Shown here in pieces: positions 43,432 to 52,512 of a DNA stretch of 64,000 nucleotides. Source of the stretch: Pseudomonas sp. R5-89-07. Lineage in GTDB: Bacteria; Pseudomonadota; Gammaproteobacteria; Pseudomonadales; Pseudomonadaceae. The stretch covers positions 2,852,001 to 2,916,000 of the forward strand of contig NZ_CP027727.1 of assembly GCF_003851685.1 (NCBI RefSeq), written 5' to 3'. Positions within the stretch are counted from its first letter, which is position 1. Every line of letters starts with the position of its first letter. The notes under the pieces were generated by a model. That model saw only the letters and a list, made by a program, of their open reading frames with translations, was not told the origin of the DNA and made no database searches. The translations under genes were made by a program, and so were the position numbers.

Positions 43432-43622
43432 GGCTGGGGGCATCCTTTTCAAACCATTCCAAGCATGCCCTCAGATGTGCCCCCAATGTAACAATCCACC
43501 GGACGTGAATGGAGCTTCATGGTTTGTGGAAAGGCAGAAATGATCAGATGAACAGCCTGCCATACGACGCCTAGAGACTCTCAGGGTCGCCAAAAAACAT
43601 TTTGACAGGGCTCTAGGACGGT
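43432..43622 (+). repeat. Island-end repeat, copy 1 (attL-like)
   Basis: The repeat begins GGCTGGGGGCATCCTTTTC and includes, near 43572-43600, the reverse complement of a reading frame ending MFFGDPESL-stop, identical to the C-terminus of the LysR gene at 60034. It then continues with GGGCTCTAGGACGGT, shared only with copy 2. GC-rich GGGGGCA-type motifs occur just after it (about 43650-43670). Confidence 0.8.
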
Positions 43623-43742
43623 AGTTAAGGCCTGAAAAAAACGAATTGTGCCCCCAGTTTTGCCCCCAATCGCACTGGGTGTGCGAACGATCGCGAATGG
43701 CGATTTCTGACGCGGACCTGGGTGGCCGTGGCTGGTATTCAG

Positions 43743-43868
43743 TGCCCCTCCGTATACTGGATGAGCAACCCATATCTGGCAAATCTGTGGTCGTTCGGAA
43801 GAGGATATGGGATATGAGTTGATATCCCTATGCGGACTTGTGGGGTCTATCTCTTAGCGCCTATCCAG
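43743..43868 (+). repeat. Dispersed repeat, copy B (partner at 29309-29423)
   Basis: See copy A: 78 of 92 bases match from 43777 to 43868. The reading frame open in copy A is closed here by a TAG near 43855, so this copy is more decayed. Between 43869 and 44282 I see no gene. Confidence 0.7.
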
Positions 43869-44282
43869 AAATTGAATCGAGATGCTTGTGTTGCTGTGTG
43901 ATGTTGCGAGGGCACTGGTTGATAGGGCATCGATCCGCGTGTCCGTCATCGGCCGTTGGAGTGTAATGTCAGGTGCCTTGGTGCGTGCCTGACGCGCTTA
44001 AGCTAGCCCGTGCGAAGATTAAGAGTGGGCTGAAGCCCTCTCAGGATCTCGTGGACCGATACGCCGGCCGCTTTCTTTGCAACCGTCCTTGCAGCTTTTC
44101 CATAGAAGACTTGCTCAATATGGTTTCTTAATCTCTTTAGACTTTCCTAGAGATACCCAAGGGATATCTTCAGTACACGGCCTTCCGCCTCCGCGTCCAG
44201 CCCGTGCGACTTGCTGACGAAAGTCTCCTGGCCTGTTTCCATGCTATCGACTCGCTGTCGCCTCCAGCCGCGCCGGTGAATA

Positions 44283-44393
44283 CGCAACTTCCTGCAAGAC
44301 TGGCGGGGCAAGCTGGTCTGCGATGATTTTGGTGGTTGCAAAGCCAGTTTCGAACTCGGCGTGACCGAGATCGGCTGCATTGCCCATGTCTCA
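44283..44393 (+). pseudogene. IS66-family transposase fragment (TnpC)
   Basis: The frame RNFLQDWRGKLVCDDFGG, followed by KASFELGVTEIGCIAH, matches the catalytic core of IS66 TnpC transposases, where the aspartate pair CDDFGGYKA and ...GVTEIGCMAHARRKF are conserved. Only about 37 codons remain and both sides have lost the match. It is a relic showing past transposition in the island's left part. Confidence 0.7.
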
Positions 44394-44483
44394 CTAACGG
44401 TTGCGCCGACCCGAGGAGTAGAAAATAGAACCGCGCGGAGGAGGGGCGGTGGCGGTTGAACCACGAATGTCTGGCTACCATCC

Positions 44484-44903
44484 TTGACTTCAGAGAATGA
44501 ATGGGCTCGTCGCGTGGGGCAACGTGGCGAGGAACTGGTCTATCACATTGAGTTTCAGAAAGTGCGAGATATGTCGGCTACGCGAATCCTGGGCTGTATG
44601 TCGTATGGACATCGCAAGACGAGCCGGTCGCCGACTATGACATCCGCTCCATTGGCACCAACTGGCAGCCTCGGTGGGTTGAACTGGAATCAACGCCAGG
44701 CGTGGCTGGCAGGTTTGAATGGCCTCGCAGAGAGTTTGAAAAGGCATTACGTGAAGGGGCCGCTACGAGTTGTGGCGCGTTTATCGTGTTGCCGATAAAG
44801 AACTCGTGGCAAAGTGATTCACCAGCCCATCGCGCATGCTGGGGCGCGACAGGTCACGCTTGAACTCGGCATGTTGCGCGCCAATATCGAAAAGTTGGAT
44901 TGA
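44484..44903 (+). pseudogene. DUF3883-domain protein remnant with several frameshifts
   Basis: Pieces in successive frames join to one DUF3883-like domain. They are ENEWARRVGQRGEELVYHIE (from about 44496), then GYANPGLYVVWTSQDEP and PRWVELESTPGVAGRFEWPR (44573 on), then RYELWRVYRVADKELVAK, then ARQVTLELGMLRANIEKLD ending at TGA 44901-44903. At least three frame changes show a dead gene. DUF3883 domains occur at the C-terminus of defence and helicase-associated proteins, so a lost defence gene is possible. Confidence 0.7.
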
Positions 44904-44981
44904 ACCCCTTTTAGGTCAATTGCAAAGTGTTCGGCAGCGAGCAGCGAGTGATTTTCCAAGAAGGGAATTGTCGAGCGTTAG

Positions 44982-45173
44982 GCTGGGGGCATCCTTTTCA
45001 AACCATCCAAAGCATGCCCTCAGATATGCCCCCAATGTAGCAATCCACTGGAAGTGAATGGCGCTCCATGGTTTGTGGAAAGGCAGAAATGATCAGCCGA
45101 ACAGCCTATCCGACAACACCTAAAGACTGTCAGGGTCGCCAAAAAGACATTTGAACTGGGGCTCTAGGACGGT
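44982..45173 (+). repeat. Island-end repeat, copy 2 (internal junction)
   Basis: The repeat starts GGCTGGGGGCATCCTTTTC like the others. Its LysR-end part carries one extra base (AAAAAGACAT), so it no longer encodes the tail. It continues with GGGGCTCTAGGACGGTGTTTTC, shared with copy 1. It probably marks the junction between two tandem insertions. The following 285 bp (45174-45457) show nothing I can name. Confidence 0.8.
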
Positions 45174-45457
45174 GTTTTCAGACCGTTAAAGTTTTGGCTT
45201 GCCCCCAGTCGCCGCCGGCATCCGCGATTTCGGCGGCTATCGCCTACCTGCAGGAATGGCGCCTTGGTCTTCGCTAAACGCAGTGGACGACGCGCTTTCC
45301 AGAGGCCGATACCGGATCTCACCGCATGTTAGATCAGCGTTAGTACCAAATAGCTTACACCCTCTGCGGCGGGCAGGACCGGTGACCAAGCCCATTTGTG
45401 CCATCGCGGCATGTCTGAAATTCCATCTGATCGCATTTCCCTGGCTCCCGGAAACCC

Positions 45458-45661
45458 CTAATTTAGACGCCTACGTATGTGTTTGAAGGATGAGAGATAT
45501 TCTTCAAGTAGCGCTCGTCCACTGTTGAGCAGCCCTGCAAAGCGCTTGGCGTCCAGATGCGAAATGCGCGTTCGGGCTGTGACGACGTAGTACGCAGCCT
45601 CGGGTATGCGGTTAACGCACATGAATTGATTCAGGGAAATGATCAAAAAATTATGCCTCAC
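45458..45661 (-). other. Short open frame, possibly a LysR C-terminal remnant
   Basis: A 67-codon frame, divergent from the LysR gene at 45744, ends with a segment AYYVVTARTRISHLDAKRFA that resembles the last strand and helix of LysR effector domains. It has no clear ribosome site. It may be a chance frame. Confidence 0.2.
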
Positions 45662-45743
45662 GTGGAATGCCTATCTTTGTTCTGCCGTCTTATATGGACT
45701 TTTAACTAAATGTCTATGGGTTTCATATTAAGAGAGCGCAGTA

Positions 45744-46652
45744 ATGATCAGATTTAACGACCTAGCCATTTTTGTGCGTGTGGCAACCGTTGACAGTTTC
45801 TCCGTCGTGGCCAGGGAAATGGATCTCTTTCCTGCTCAAATCAGCGCCGCTATCAAACGCTTGGAGTGTGAACTTGATACGCGCCTGTTTGCGAGATCAA
45901 CACGAAGTCTGCGCCTAACAGCCGAAGGCGAACGTTATCTGCCTTATGCTCGGGAGGTTTTGAACACACTCAGTGAGGGGCGAGCCGGGTTACAACAGGA
46001 CGATCGTAAACTCCATGGCGTCTTGCAGATCGCCAGTGCCTCAGATTTCGGGAGAAATGTGTTGCTTCCTTGGCTGATCGATTTTCGTCGAGACAACCCT
46101 GGTCTGGTGCTTCGAGTGATGTTGTCCGATAGCGTCTCGGACATCTTTCGCGATCCGATAGATGTAGCCGTCAGGTATGGCACGGTACAAAACGCCGACT
46201 TTATCTCTTTGCCCTTAGTGCCTGGCAATCGCCGTGTACTGGCTGCATCGCCGGCTTATATAGCGCTGCACGGGCGGCCCAAGTCCGTGGAAGATCTTAA
46301 GACTCATGCGTGTCTTCGTTTCCATATGAATGGAAAACTCTACGACAGATGGATATTTCCCAAGTTGCCGGAGAGCGACTTCGTTATTGTAAACGGCCCT
46401 GTTCTAAGCGATGACGCAGACGTCATTCGACGATGCGCCATCGCGGGGGAGGGGATTTTGTACAAATCATGGATGGACGTTTGTGAAGATGTCAGTGCCG
46501 GTCACTTGGAGGTATTACTACCTGAGGTTCCAGGTGAGCTTTACCCTTTGAGTTTCGTTTGCCCGCACAGGAAACAGTTTACCCCGGCGATTCGTTTGCT
46601 TTACGCGTACTTGAAAGATAAGTGTGAATCGCTGTTGATGACGCACGCCTAG
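45744..46652 (+). CDS. LysR-type transcriptional regulator
   Basis: The 302-residue product has the N-terminal helix-turn-helix (about 1-60: FVRVATVDSFSVVAREMDLF, then QISAAIKRLECELDTRLFAR) and an effector domain with SLPLVPGNRRVLAASPAYIA. It is convergent with the old yellow enzyme gene (39 bp apart). First intact gene of the island's right part; its target is unknown, perhaps the minus-strand OYE/SDR pair. Confidence 0.85.
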   Translation: MIRFNDLAIFVRVATVDSFSVVAREMDLFPAQISAAIKRLECELDTRLFARSTRSLRLTAEGERYLPYAREVLNTLSEGRAGLQQDDRKLHGVLQIASASDFGRNVLLPWLIDFRRDNPGLVLRVMLSDSVSDIFRDPIDVAVRYGTVQNADFISLPLVPGNRRVLAASPAYIALHGRPKSVEDLKTHACLRFHMNGKLYDRWIFPKLPESDFVIVNGPVLSDDADVIRRCAIAGEGILYKSWMDVCEDVSAGHLEVLLPEVPGELYPLSFVCPHRKQFTPAIRLLYAYLKDKCESLLMTHA

Positions 46653-46690
46653 GCGTGCGCCAGACGTTATTGTGCCAACACCTATCTGCT

Positions 46691-47779
46691 TCAATCTAGC
46701 TGGACAGAAAGCCCGGGATAGTCGGTGTACCCTTCCTTCCCTTGGCTGAACCACGTCGAACGATCCTCTTGCCTCAGCGGCAAGCGACGGCGAAGTACCT
46801 CTGGCAGCTGGGGATTGGCGATAAATGGACGTCCGAACGCCACGGCGTCGGCAATACCCGCTTCCACAACCGCCTCGGCACGAGCCGAATCGTAATCTGA
46901 GTTAAGGATAAGCGTGCCTTTGAAGGCATTACGAATGATGGCTGCGCTTGGAGGGTATTCCGAGACGCCAAAACTCCCGTCAGCCGGCGGCTCGCGAAGC
47001 TCGAGATGGGCAATACCGATCTCGGATAACACTTCAGCGGCGTGGGTAAACAAAGGCACAGGATTACTGTCCCTCACGCCCTGGTCATGACTGCTGGGGG
47101 TTAACCGAACACCCGTCCGATCTGCTCCAACGACTCCCGCGACCGCTTGCGTCACTTCCTTGAGCAGCCTGACCCTGTTCTTAATTGAGCCTCCATAGGC
47201 GTCGGTGCGAAAGTTGCCGCTGTCGCGTAAAAACTGATCGATCAGGTATCCGTTGGCGGCGTGAATCTGGACGCCATCAAACCCCGCCAGCAACGCATTC
47301 CTGCCTGCCTGGGCGAAATCGGCAATCAGTGGCGGGATCTCCTCGAGCGGTAGCGCTCGAGCCTGGGAATAGGGTTGTTTCCCCGCGTAGGTATGGGCCA
47401 GTCCAGGTGCTGTCGTCACCGAGGGACCTATGGGTTGTGCACCATCAAGGAAGCTGGGATGTACAACCCGGCCCATGTGCCACAGTTGAGCGATTATTCG
47501 ACCACCGCCAGCGTGCACGGCGTCGGTAATCAATCGCCAGCCGGCAATTTGCTCAGCGGACCAGATACCGGTTGCATAGGCCCATCCCAGGCCTTGCTGG
47601 CTGATGCCGATCGCCTCGCTGATGATAAGCCCCGCCGTCGCACGTTGGGCATAGTAGTCGACCATGATGGGGGTAGGGACGTGATTCTGCGTTCCCCTGG
47701 CCCGAGTCATTGGGGCCATGATGATGCGGTTAGGTAATGTCATGGCGCCCAGACGCAGGGGCTCGAACAGTGTGGCCAT
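46691..47779 (-). CDS. Old yellow enzyme family alkene reductase (NemA-like)
   Basis: The product has 362 residues from ATG 47779 (AAAGGAGA upstream). It has FEPLRLGAMTLPNRIIMAPM, RATAGLIISEA, the active-site HAANGYLIDQFLRDSGNFRT and AYGGSIKNR, and FGRPFIANPQL for FMN phosphate binding. It reduces activated C=C bonds or nitro groups with NADPH, so it fits electrophile detoxification. It is 34 bp after an SDR gene on the same strand, likely one operon. Confidence 0.9.
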   Translation of the reverse strand: MATLFEPLRLGAMTLPNRIIMAPMTRARGTQNHVPTPIMVDYYAQRATAGLIISEAIGISQQGLGWAYATGIWSAEQIAGWRLITDAVHAGGGRIIAQLWHMGRVVHPSFLDGAQPIGPSVTTAPGLAHTYAGKQPYSQARALPLEEIPPLIADFAQAGRNALLAGFDGVQIHAANGYLIDQFLRDSGNFRTDAYGGSIKNRVRLLKEVTQAVAGVVGADRTGVRLTPSSHDQGVRDSNPVPLFTHAAEVLSEIGIAHLELREPPADGSFGVSEYPPSAAIIRNAFKGTLILNSDYDSARAEAVVEAGIADAVAFGRPFIANPQLPEVLRRRLPLRQEDRSTWFSQGKEGYTDYPGLSVQLD

Positions 47780-47813
47780 GTGGATCTCCTTTGTGTTGAC
47801 GAAAATGGCAGGT

Positions 47814-48572
47814 TTAAACCAGGCGTGCGCCGCCATCTACGTTGATCGTGGCGCCGTTCATGAAGCCATTGCTCATTAGGAAAACCACTGCCGCGGCCGC
47901 TTCGTCGGCAGTGCCAAGGCGGTGCAGAGGCAAGGTTTTCTCCAGTGCAGCGACAAAGCCATCGCGCGCATCGCCCATGGCTTTCGCGAGGATCGGCGTA
48001 TCGATAGGGCCTGGAGAAAGGGTGTTGACCCGGATAGGCGCCAATTCGAGGGCCAGGCCGCGGGCGAATGCTTCCATGGCAGCTGATGCCGCGGCGAGCA
48101 CCGCCGTGCCGTGCGCATTAGGTCTATCTGCAAGCGCACCGGAAATAAAGGTGACTGAGCCGTCTTTGGAAAGGCGATTGCCAAGCGCTCTCAAGGCATA
48201 TACCGAGGCCCAGATTCGCTCGTCGAAAGCGCGTTGCAAATACGCCACATCCGCTTCGAGCACTTTGCCGGCGACGAACGTACCGGCCAGCAGCACCAGG
48301 TGATCAACCTTTGGGATGTCGGCCAGAGCGGCCTGGATTTGTTCGGGCTTAGTGACATCAGCGGCACGCCAGCCATCCAGCTCGTGGGTATTGGCGGCTT
48401 GCTGTGCCCGGTCTGGGTTGGAGCCGATCACGAAGACCTTTGCACCAGACGCCTTGGCCTGAATTGCAGCTGAAAGGCCGATACCCGATGTGCCGCCGAC
48501 GACTACCACCGTTCGATCCAGAAGGGGGTGTGGGTGTACGTTGCTATGGCCTGGGTTGGAAATATCGATCAT
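47814..48572 (-). CDS. SDR family oxidoreductase (copy 1 of a near-duplicate pair)
   Basis: The product has 252 residues from ATG 48572 (GGAGCC upstream). It has VVVGGTSGIGLSAAIQAKA for cofactor binding and GALADRPNAHGTAVLAAASA, in which the usual YxxxK catalytic pair is altered. The end is GFMNGATINVDGGARLV. About 85% of residues match the SDR at 55398-56150 over the last 230. It is upstream of the old yellow enzyme gene and divergent from a LysR gene. Confidence 0.85.
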   Translation of the reverse strand: MIDISNPGHSNVHPHPLLDRTVVVVGGTSGIGLSAAIQAKASGAKVFVIGSNPDRAQQAANTHELDGWRAADVTKPEQIQAALADIPKVDHLVLLAGTFVAGKVLEADVAYLQRAFDERIWASVYALRALGNRLSKDGSVTFISGALADRPNAHGTAVLAAASAAMEAFARGLALELAPIRVNTLSPGPIDTPILAKAMGDARDGFVAALEKTLPLHRLGTADEAAAAVVFLMSNGFMNGATINVDGGARLV

Positions 48573-48624
48573 CGCTGGTGGCTCCTCTAGGGCATCGAAT
48601 TGATGCTGTGAGGACAGCCTATGC

Positions 48625-48663
48625 GTAACCTTCAAAGTTGATAATAGGGTTTCAAGTGGTTAC
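48625..48663. promoter_or_regulatory. Inverted repeat in the SDR/LysR divergent gap
   Basis: GTAACC (48625-48630) and GGTTAC (48658-48663) are inverted 27 bp apart, with TCAA in both inner flanks. The pair lies just before the LysR ATG at 48673, as expected for a LysR autoregulatory and activation site. Confidence 0.4.
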
Positions 48664-48672
48664 TATTGTGCC

Positions 48673-49629
48673 ATGAAAGCACAAATTGGATTGGACCGTT
48701 TGACAGGTCTTATTGCCTTTGCTCGCACGGCCTCGCTGGGCAGCTATACAGCCGCTGCACGGGATCTCTCCGTGTCACCCTCGGCCGTCAGCAAAAGCGT
48801 TCAGCGATTGGAAGAGCATTTAGGTCTGCGCCTCTTCAGTCGCACTACCCGCTCGCTAACCTTGACTCCCGAGGGACGTGAACTGTACGAACGTGCGTTG
48901 CGGGTGATCCGGGAAATCGAGGACATTGAACAGACCGCGGTAGCGTCGAGGGGCGAGCCGTCAGGCACTCTGAAAGTAACCGCACCGCTTCCCATCGGCG
49001 TCAACATTCTTGCTCCTGCGCTCCCGGCCTTCCGTGAGCGTTACCCGAAGCTGGTGGTGGACCTGCGGCTCGGCGATCAATTCGCCGACATTATCGAGCA
49101 GGGGATAGATGTCGCCATCCGGGTCGGCAATCTGGCTGACTCCAGGCTGGTTTCCAAGCCTCTCGGCCCACATCGAATCTGCACCTTCGCATCGCCCGGC
49201 TATCTCGCGAGAAAGGGCAAACCGCGCAATATCGATGATCTGGTCAATCATGACTGCATCAATTTCCGTTATCAGAGTTCGGGGCAGGCGCTACGTTGGC
49301 CATTCCAGGTGGGGGAGCGCGTCGTCGAGATCACTCCCGACGCCACCATAACCATTGATGTAAGCGATGCAGTTGCGGCGACGCTCGCCGCAGGCGGCGG
49401 TATTGGTATCTCTCCGACGTATGTTGCCGCGCCTTATGTGATGCGGGGTGAGTTGGTACCGGTGTTTCCCGAATATGCGGTAGACAGGTTCGTCATCACC
49501 GCTCTCTGGCCCGAAAGCCGGAGAGGCAATCCAAACGTGAAGGTATTTGTAGACTTCCTACAAGAAGTGTTCCCGGTACCGGCTTCTTGGGATGTGATAG
49601 TCGAATCGGCGGGTAATGCTCAGCGCTAA
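48673..49629 (+). CDS. LysR-type transcriptional regulator
   Basis: The 318-residue product has the helix-turn-helix (FARTASLGSYTAAARDLSVS, then SAVSKSVQRLEEHLG) and the effector-domain segments of the CrgA/PA-type LysR group (LRLGDQFADIIEQGIDVAIR, SPGYLARKG, PESRRGNPNVKVFVDFLQE). It is divergent from the SDR/OYE pair, so it probably controls them, perhaps in response to an electrophile. Confidence 0.87.
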   Translation: MKAQIGLDRLTGLIAFARTASLGSYTAAARDLSVSPSAVSKSVQRLEEHLGLRLFSRTTRSLTLTPEGRELYERALRVIREIEDIEQTAVASRGEPSGTLKVTAPLPIGVNILAPALPAFRERYPKLVVDLRLGDQFADIIEQGIDVAIRVGNLADSRLVSKPLGPHRICTFASPGYLARKGKPRNIDDLVNHDCINFRYQSSGQALRWPFQVGERVVEITPDATITIDVSDAVAATLAAGGGIGISPTYVAAPYVMRGELVPVFPEYAVDRFVITALWPESRRGNPNVKVFVDFLQEVFPVPASWDVIVESAGNAQR

Positions 49630-49650
49630 GGACGTTCGAAAGCGCAGCGC

Positions 49651-50217
49651 TCAACTGAGCTGCTCGATCCAGGAGGACACCGGGTCACCACTGCTCATGT
49701 TCGGCCGGATAATCCCGTTGATCATGAACGTGGGCGAAACGTGGACGCCGTTTTGTCGAGCATACTTGCACTGCCATTTGATGGCCTGATCCAGGGTTGG
49801 AATTGCGAAGGCCTCTGCCAGTTTGATGCCACTGTAATGCTCGAGGCGCTTAATGATGTCTCTGGGCGTTACGTCCAGATTGGGGCCTTCAGCGTGATTG
49901 TCGAATTCGAATTCCCTCCGGTGCGCTGCGACAGCGGCCATGACATTCTTGGCATTTTCTTTGCCGCCCTCAAGCGTCGCTGCGGCAAGGATGCACCGAA
50001 TGATGACGCCTGAAAACATATGCCAGGGCTGGGACTGCAGGCGAATGATCAACGTGATCCGGTCTTCGCCCGCCTCTGCGAGGAGCGCATCGAACTTGAG
50101 GAACGCCTTGACGGAATAGGGGCAGGTGGGCTCGAGAAAAACTTCAAACAGGTGAGGGCCCTGACCCCACGAAAGCGTATCCACTTTCACTAGCCGGTCG
50201 TTTTCAGGTTTTTGCAT
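49651..50217 (-). CDS. DsbA-like thioredoxin-fold protein
   Basis: The product has 188 residues from ATG 50217 (AAAGG upstream). It has the FEVFLEPTCPYSVKAFLKFD start of thioredoxin-fold DsbA/FrnE-type proteins with TCPYS in place of a CxxC, so only one cysteine is present. The end HVSPTFMINGI contains the cis-proline. No signal peptide, so it should be cytoplasmic. A single-cysteine protein cannot form a classic disulfide but may act in glutathione-type or isomerase reactions. Convergent with the LysR gene. Confidence 0.75.
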   Translation of the reverse strand: MQKPENDRLVKVDTLSWGQGPHLFEVFLEPTCPYSVKAFLKFDALLAEAGEDRITLIIRLQSQPWHMFSGVIIRCILAAATLEGGKENAKNVMAAVAAHRREFEFDNHAEGPNLDVTPRDIIKRLEHYSGIKLAEAFAIPTLDQAIKWQCKYARQNGVHVSPTFMINGIIRPNMSSGDPVSSWIEQLS

Positions 50218-50286
50218 AAAAGTACCTTTCAGTGAATCAGAACGAAGTGAGGGGCCCCTGCGGGAGACAAAATAGCCTGAGTACAC

Positions 50287-50934
50287 TCAGGCATAGAGCA
50301 CATCCCAGAGCCGTTTTAACTTGAGTGTCATATTGGTTTCAGACACGCTCTGAAGTGTTATGACTTCTTTGAAATATTTGGCGTAAATCGCTTCAGTTAC
50401 GTGCCGGACCTCGCCGTTTTCATCCAGTTCGACATCGGAAAATCGAAGGATACCTACAGCTTCGAACCCCGCACGCTCAGTGAACTGTTGCATGGCTTTC
50501 GACTTCATCGTGACGTATGAAAAAGCCATTGCGATACCCATCGCTTGAGCCAGCGCATCCACGATATAAGCCGCAAAAAGCGTAGCCCCCGTGCCCCGAT
50601 GCGCCGGAGCGCATACACCATAGCGGCTATGGAGAGTCAGCGCGTCTCGATCCACTTCCAGGCACAAGGCGCAGACAATTTCCTCGCCGTGTCGACCGAT
50701 GTAGACGATAACGTCCTTCGCCTCTTCACCCGAAAAGTAAACCTTCGTCTCGTAGAATCGTGGGTCAATATACTTTTTCCCAGATCCGACACTGATGTCC
50801 TGATACCACGACTTGATAAGCGCGCATAGAAGGTCAATATCGTTACGTTCCAATTGCTCGTAGTTATATTCAGTCGGAGTGATGGTATCTTTGGGCAGCT
50901 CCGTGAGTAGCGGCCAGGATGCGTGTTTTATCAT
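50287..50934 (-). CDS. GNAT-family acetyltransferase-like protein
   Basis: The 215-residue product has the central GNAT pattern: LTLHSRYGVCAPAHRGTGAT (strand 4 and acetyl-CoA loop, R-x-x-G-x-G/A) followed by AMAFSYVTMKSKAMQQFTERAGFE, the common strand-5/6 part. The substrate is unknown. It lies 69 bp upstream of the DsbA-like gene. Confidence 0.65.
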   Translation of the reverse strand: MIKHASWPLLTELPKDTITPTEYNYEQLERNDIDLLCALIKSWYQDISVGSGKKYIDPRFYETKVYFSGEEAKDVIVYIGRHGEEIVCALCLEVDRDALTLHSRYGVCAPAHRGTGATLFAAYIVDALAQAMGIAMAFSYVTMKSKAMQQFTERAGFEAVGILRFSDVELDENGEVRHVTEAIYAKYFKEVITLQSVSETNMTLKLKRLWDVLYA

Positions 50935-51031
50935 GTCGATCTCTTGGGGCGTTAAAGTTCAGGCGTGATGCTGCTGACGATTTGAAAGCAGCTGTTTGCC
51001 CGAAGTCATGGATTTTTAGGCTCGAAGCTGG

Positions 51032-52453
51032 TCAGTGGTGCCTTAGCCATTTCAAAAACCCTCCAGGTACCGCCGACGGCGCTTTCTGCATAAGAATGGA
51101 GCGGGCATGTTGCTGGCGGAGCATTTGGAGACGGGTGAGGGACGTGCGTAATTGCGACCTTTCGCCCATACACCGACGTACTTCATCCCGGTGCAGTTGA
51201 AGTACTTTCACGGCCGAAAGCGCAATGAATTGCGCGCCGTTTGGCTTGTTATCCATGACGCCTTCTTCGCCTAATACTTCCCCTGGTCCCATCCGCGCGA
51301 CCTCGACCCAATGGGCCCGATCGTACAACTGGACGGACACCACACCACTGCCGATAACCAACAGGTGGTCGCTGATTTCGTTGGCTTTCAACACAAAGTC
51401 GCCAGTTGCCAGCCAGGTTGATAGCAGATTCATGGCGAGACGGTCTTTATCCTCTGAAGTGAAACTTGCGAAAATGCGCACGTCGTCCAGCACAAAGCGA
51501 GTGATACCGGCCACCGGGATTTCAGCGGCATTGGCGATATCAACGCCGGATGCGCGTAGATGCCTGTAAGTAATGTCGTAAAGGCGATTACGTGCTGCAA
51601 TTTTTTCGGCAGGCGTGCCGACAAAACCGATGGCCTCATACTCCAATAAGCCCTCCGTTATGTTTTTCAGAATGACCTTGGGCGCAGGAACTGGCAGTAG
51701 CGCTGAATAACCCAGCAGCGCCTGCTCCAGTATTTCCTGGACGCGTTCGGGGCGAAATCGCAGAGGCAGGTGCAGGCTGATCGTCACCCCGTGTTGATCT
51801 TCGGGCCTGCTCATGTTTTGTATTTTGGTTTTCGCCGCCACCGAATTGGGTATGACGACGGTGCTGCCTTGCGAGGTCAGCAACAACGTGGCGCGCCAAT
51901 CGATGTCGGTGACCCTGCCTTCCATGCCATCGATTTGAATCCAGTCGCCCACTTGATAAGGGCGAGTGGCATTCAGGACGATCCCACTGAACACATCGCT
52001 GAGTGTGCTTTGCAAAGCCAGGCCGACGATAATAGCCAACGCGCCAGAAGTGGCGAGCAATCCTTTGACGGGAAGTTCTAGTACGTAGGCTGCCGCTGCG
52101 ACGGTGGCGACGAGGAAAATTAGAGCGCCGAGCACTTCCCTGAGCAAGCGACCGCCTCCCTCAGTTCTGGATATCAGGATTGCGCCGAGCAACTCCGTCA
52201 GCATCCGCGCGCTTAAAAACCACCAGACGATCACCAGCAGTGTTGCAGCCAACTGCCAGGAACCAGCGTCAGGATCGTGCACTGGTTGCAAGGGTGAGTT
52301 GCCGGACAGAAAGATGGCAGCGCTGTAACAGGCGTAGAGACAAATATTAATGCCCACGCGCAACCCCTGCAGCCTTCGGGGAACCACCCACCAACCAATA
52401 ATATCGGCGATTAATATCGCCCCGAGGAGGGCGCACAGCCATTCAAGTGTCAC
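51032..52453 (-). CDS. MscS-type mechanosensitive channel with C-terminal cyclic-nucleotide-binding domain
   Basis: The 473-residue product has four helices (about 5-30, 40-52, 68-95, 105-130), then the MscS pore and beta domain: LLATSGALAIIVGLALQSTL, DVFSGIVLNATRPYQVGDWI and TVVIPNSVAA. From about residue 335 a cNMP-binding fold follows, with GDFVLKANEISDHLLVIGSG and MGPGEVLGEEGVMDN. The usual arginine of the phosphate cassette is not obvious, so ligand binding is uncertain. Such channels may open on both tension and nucleotide. Start at 52453 is an ATG with GGAGG-like bases upstream. Confidence 0.85.
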   Translation of the reverse strand: MTLEWLCALLGAILIADIIGWWVVPRRLQGLRVGINICLYACYSAAIFLSGNSPLQPVHDPDAGSWQLAATLLVIVWWFLSARMLTELLGAILISRTEGGGRLLREVLGALIFLVATVAAAAYVLELPVKGLLATSGALAIIVGLALQSTLSDVFSGIVLNATRPYQVGDWIQIDGMEGRVTDIDWRATLLLTSQGSTVVIPNSVAAKTKIQNMSRPEDQHGVTISLHLPLRFRPERVQEILEQALLGYSALLPVPAPKVILKNITEGLLEYEAIGFVGTPAEKIAARNRLYDITYRHLRASGVDIANAAEIPVAGITRFVLDDVRIFASFTSEDKDRLAMNLLSTWLATGDFVLKANEISDHLLVIGSGVVSVQLYDRAHWVEVARMGPGEVLGEEGVMDNKPNGAQFIALSAVKVLQLHRDEVRRCMGERSQLRTSLTRLQMLRQQHARSILMQKAPSAVPGGFLKWLRHH

Positions 52454-52512
52454 GATGTGACCCTCCAGGAGTCTGGTGCGTTCGTGCTTTCACACAAGGG
52501 CGGAACACGCGA

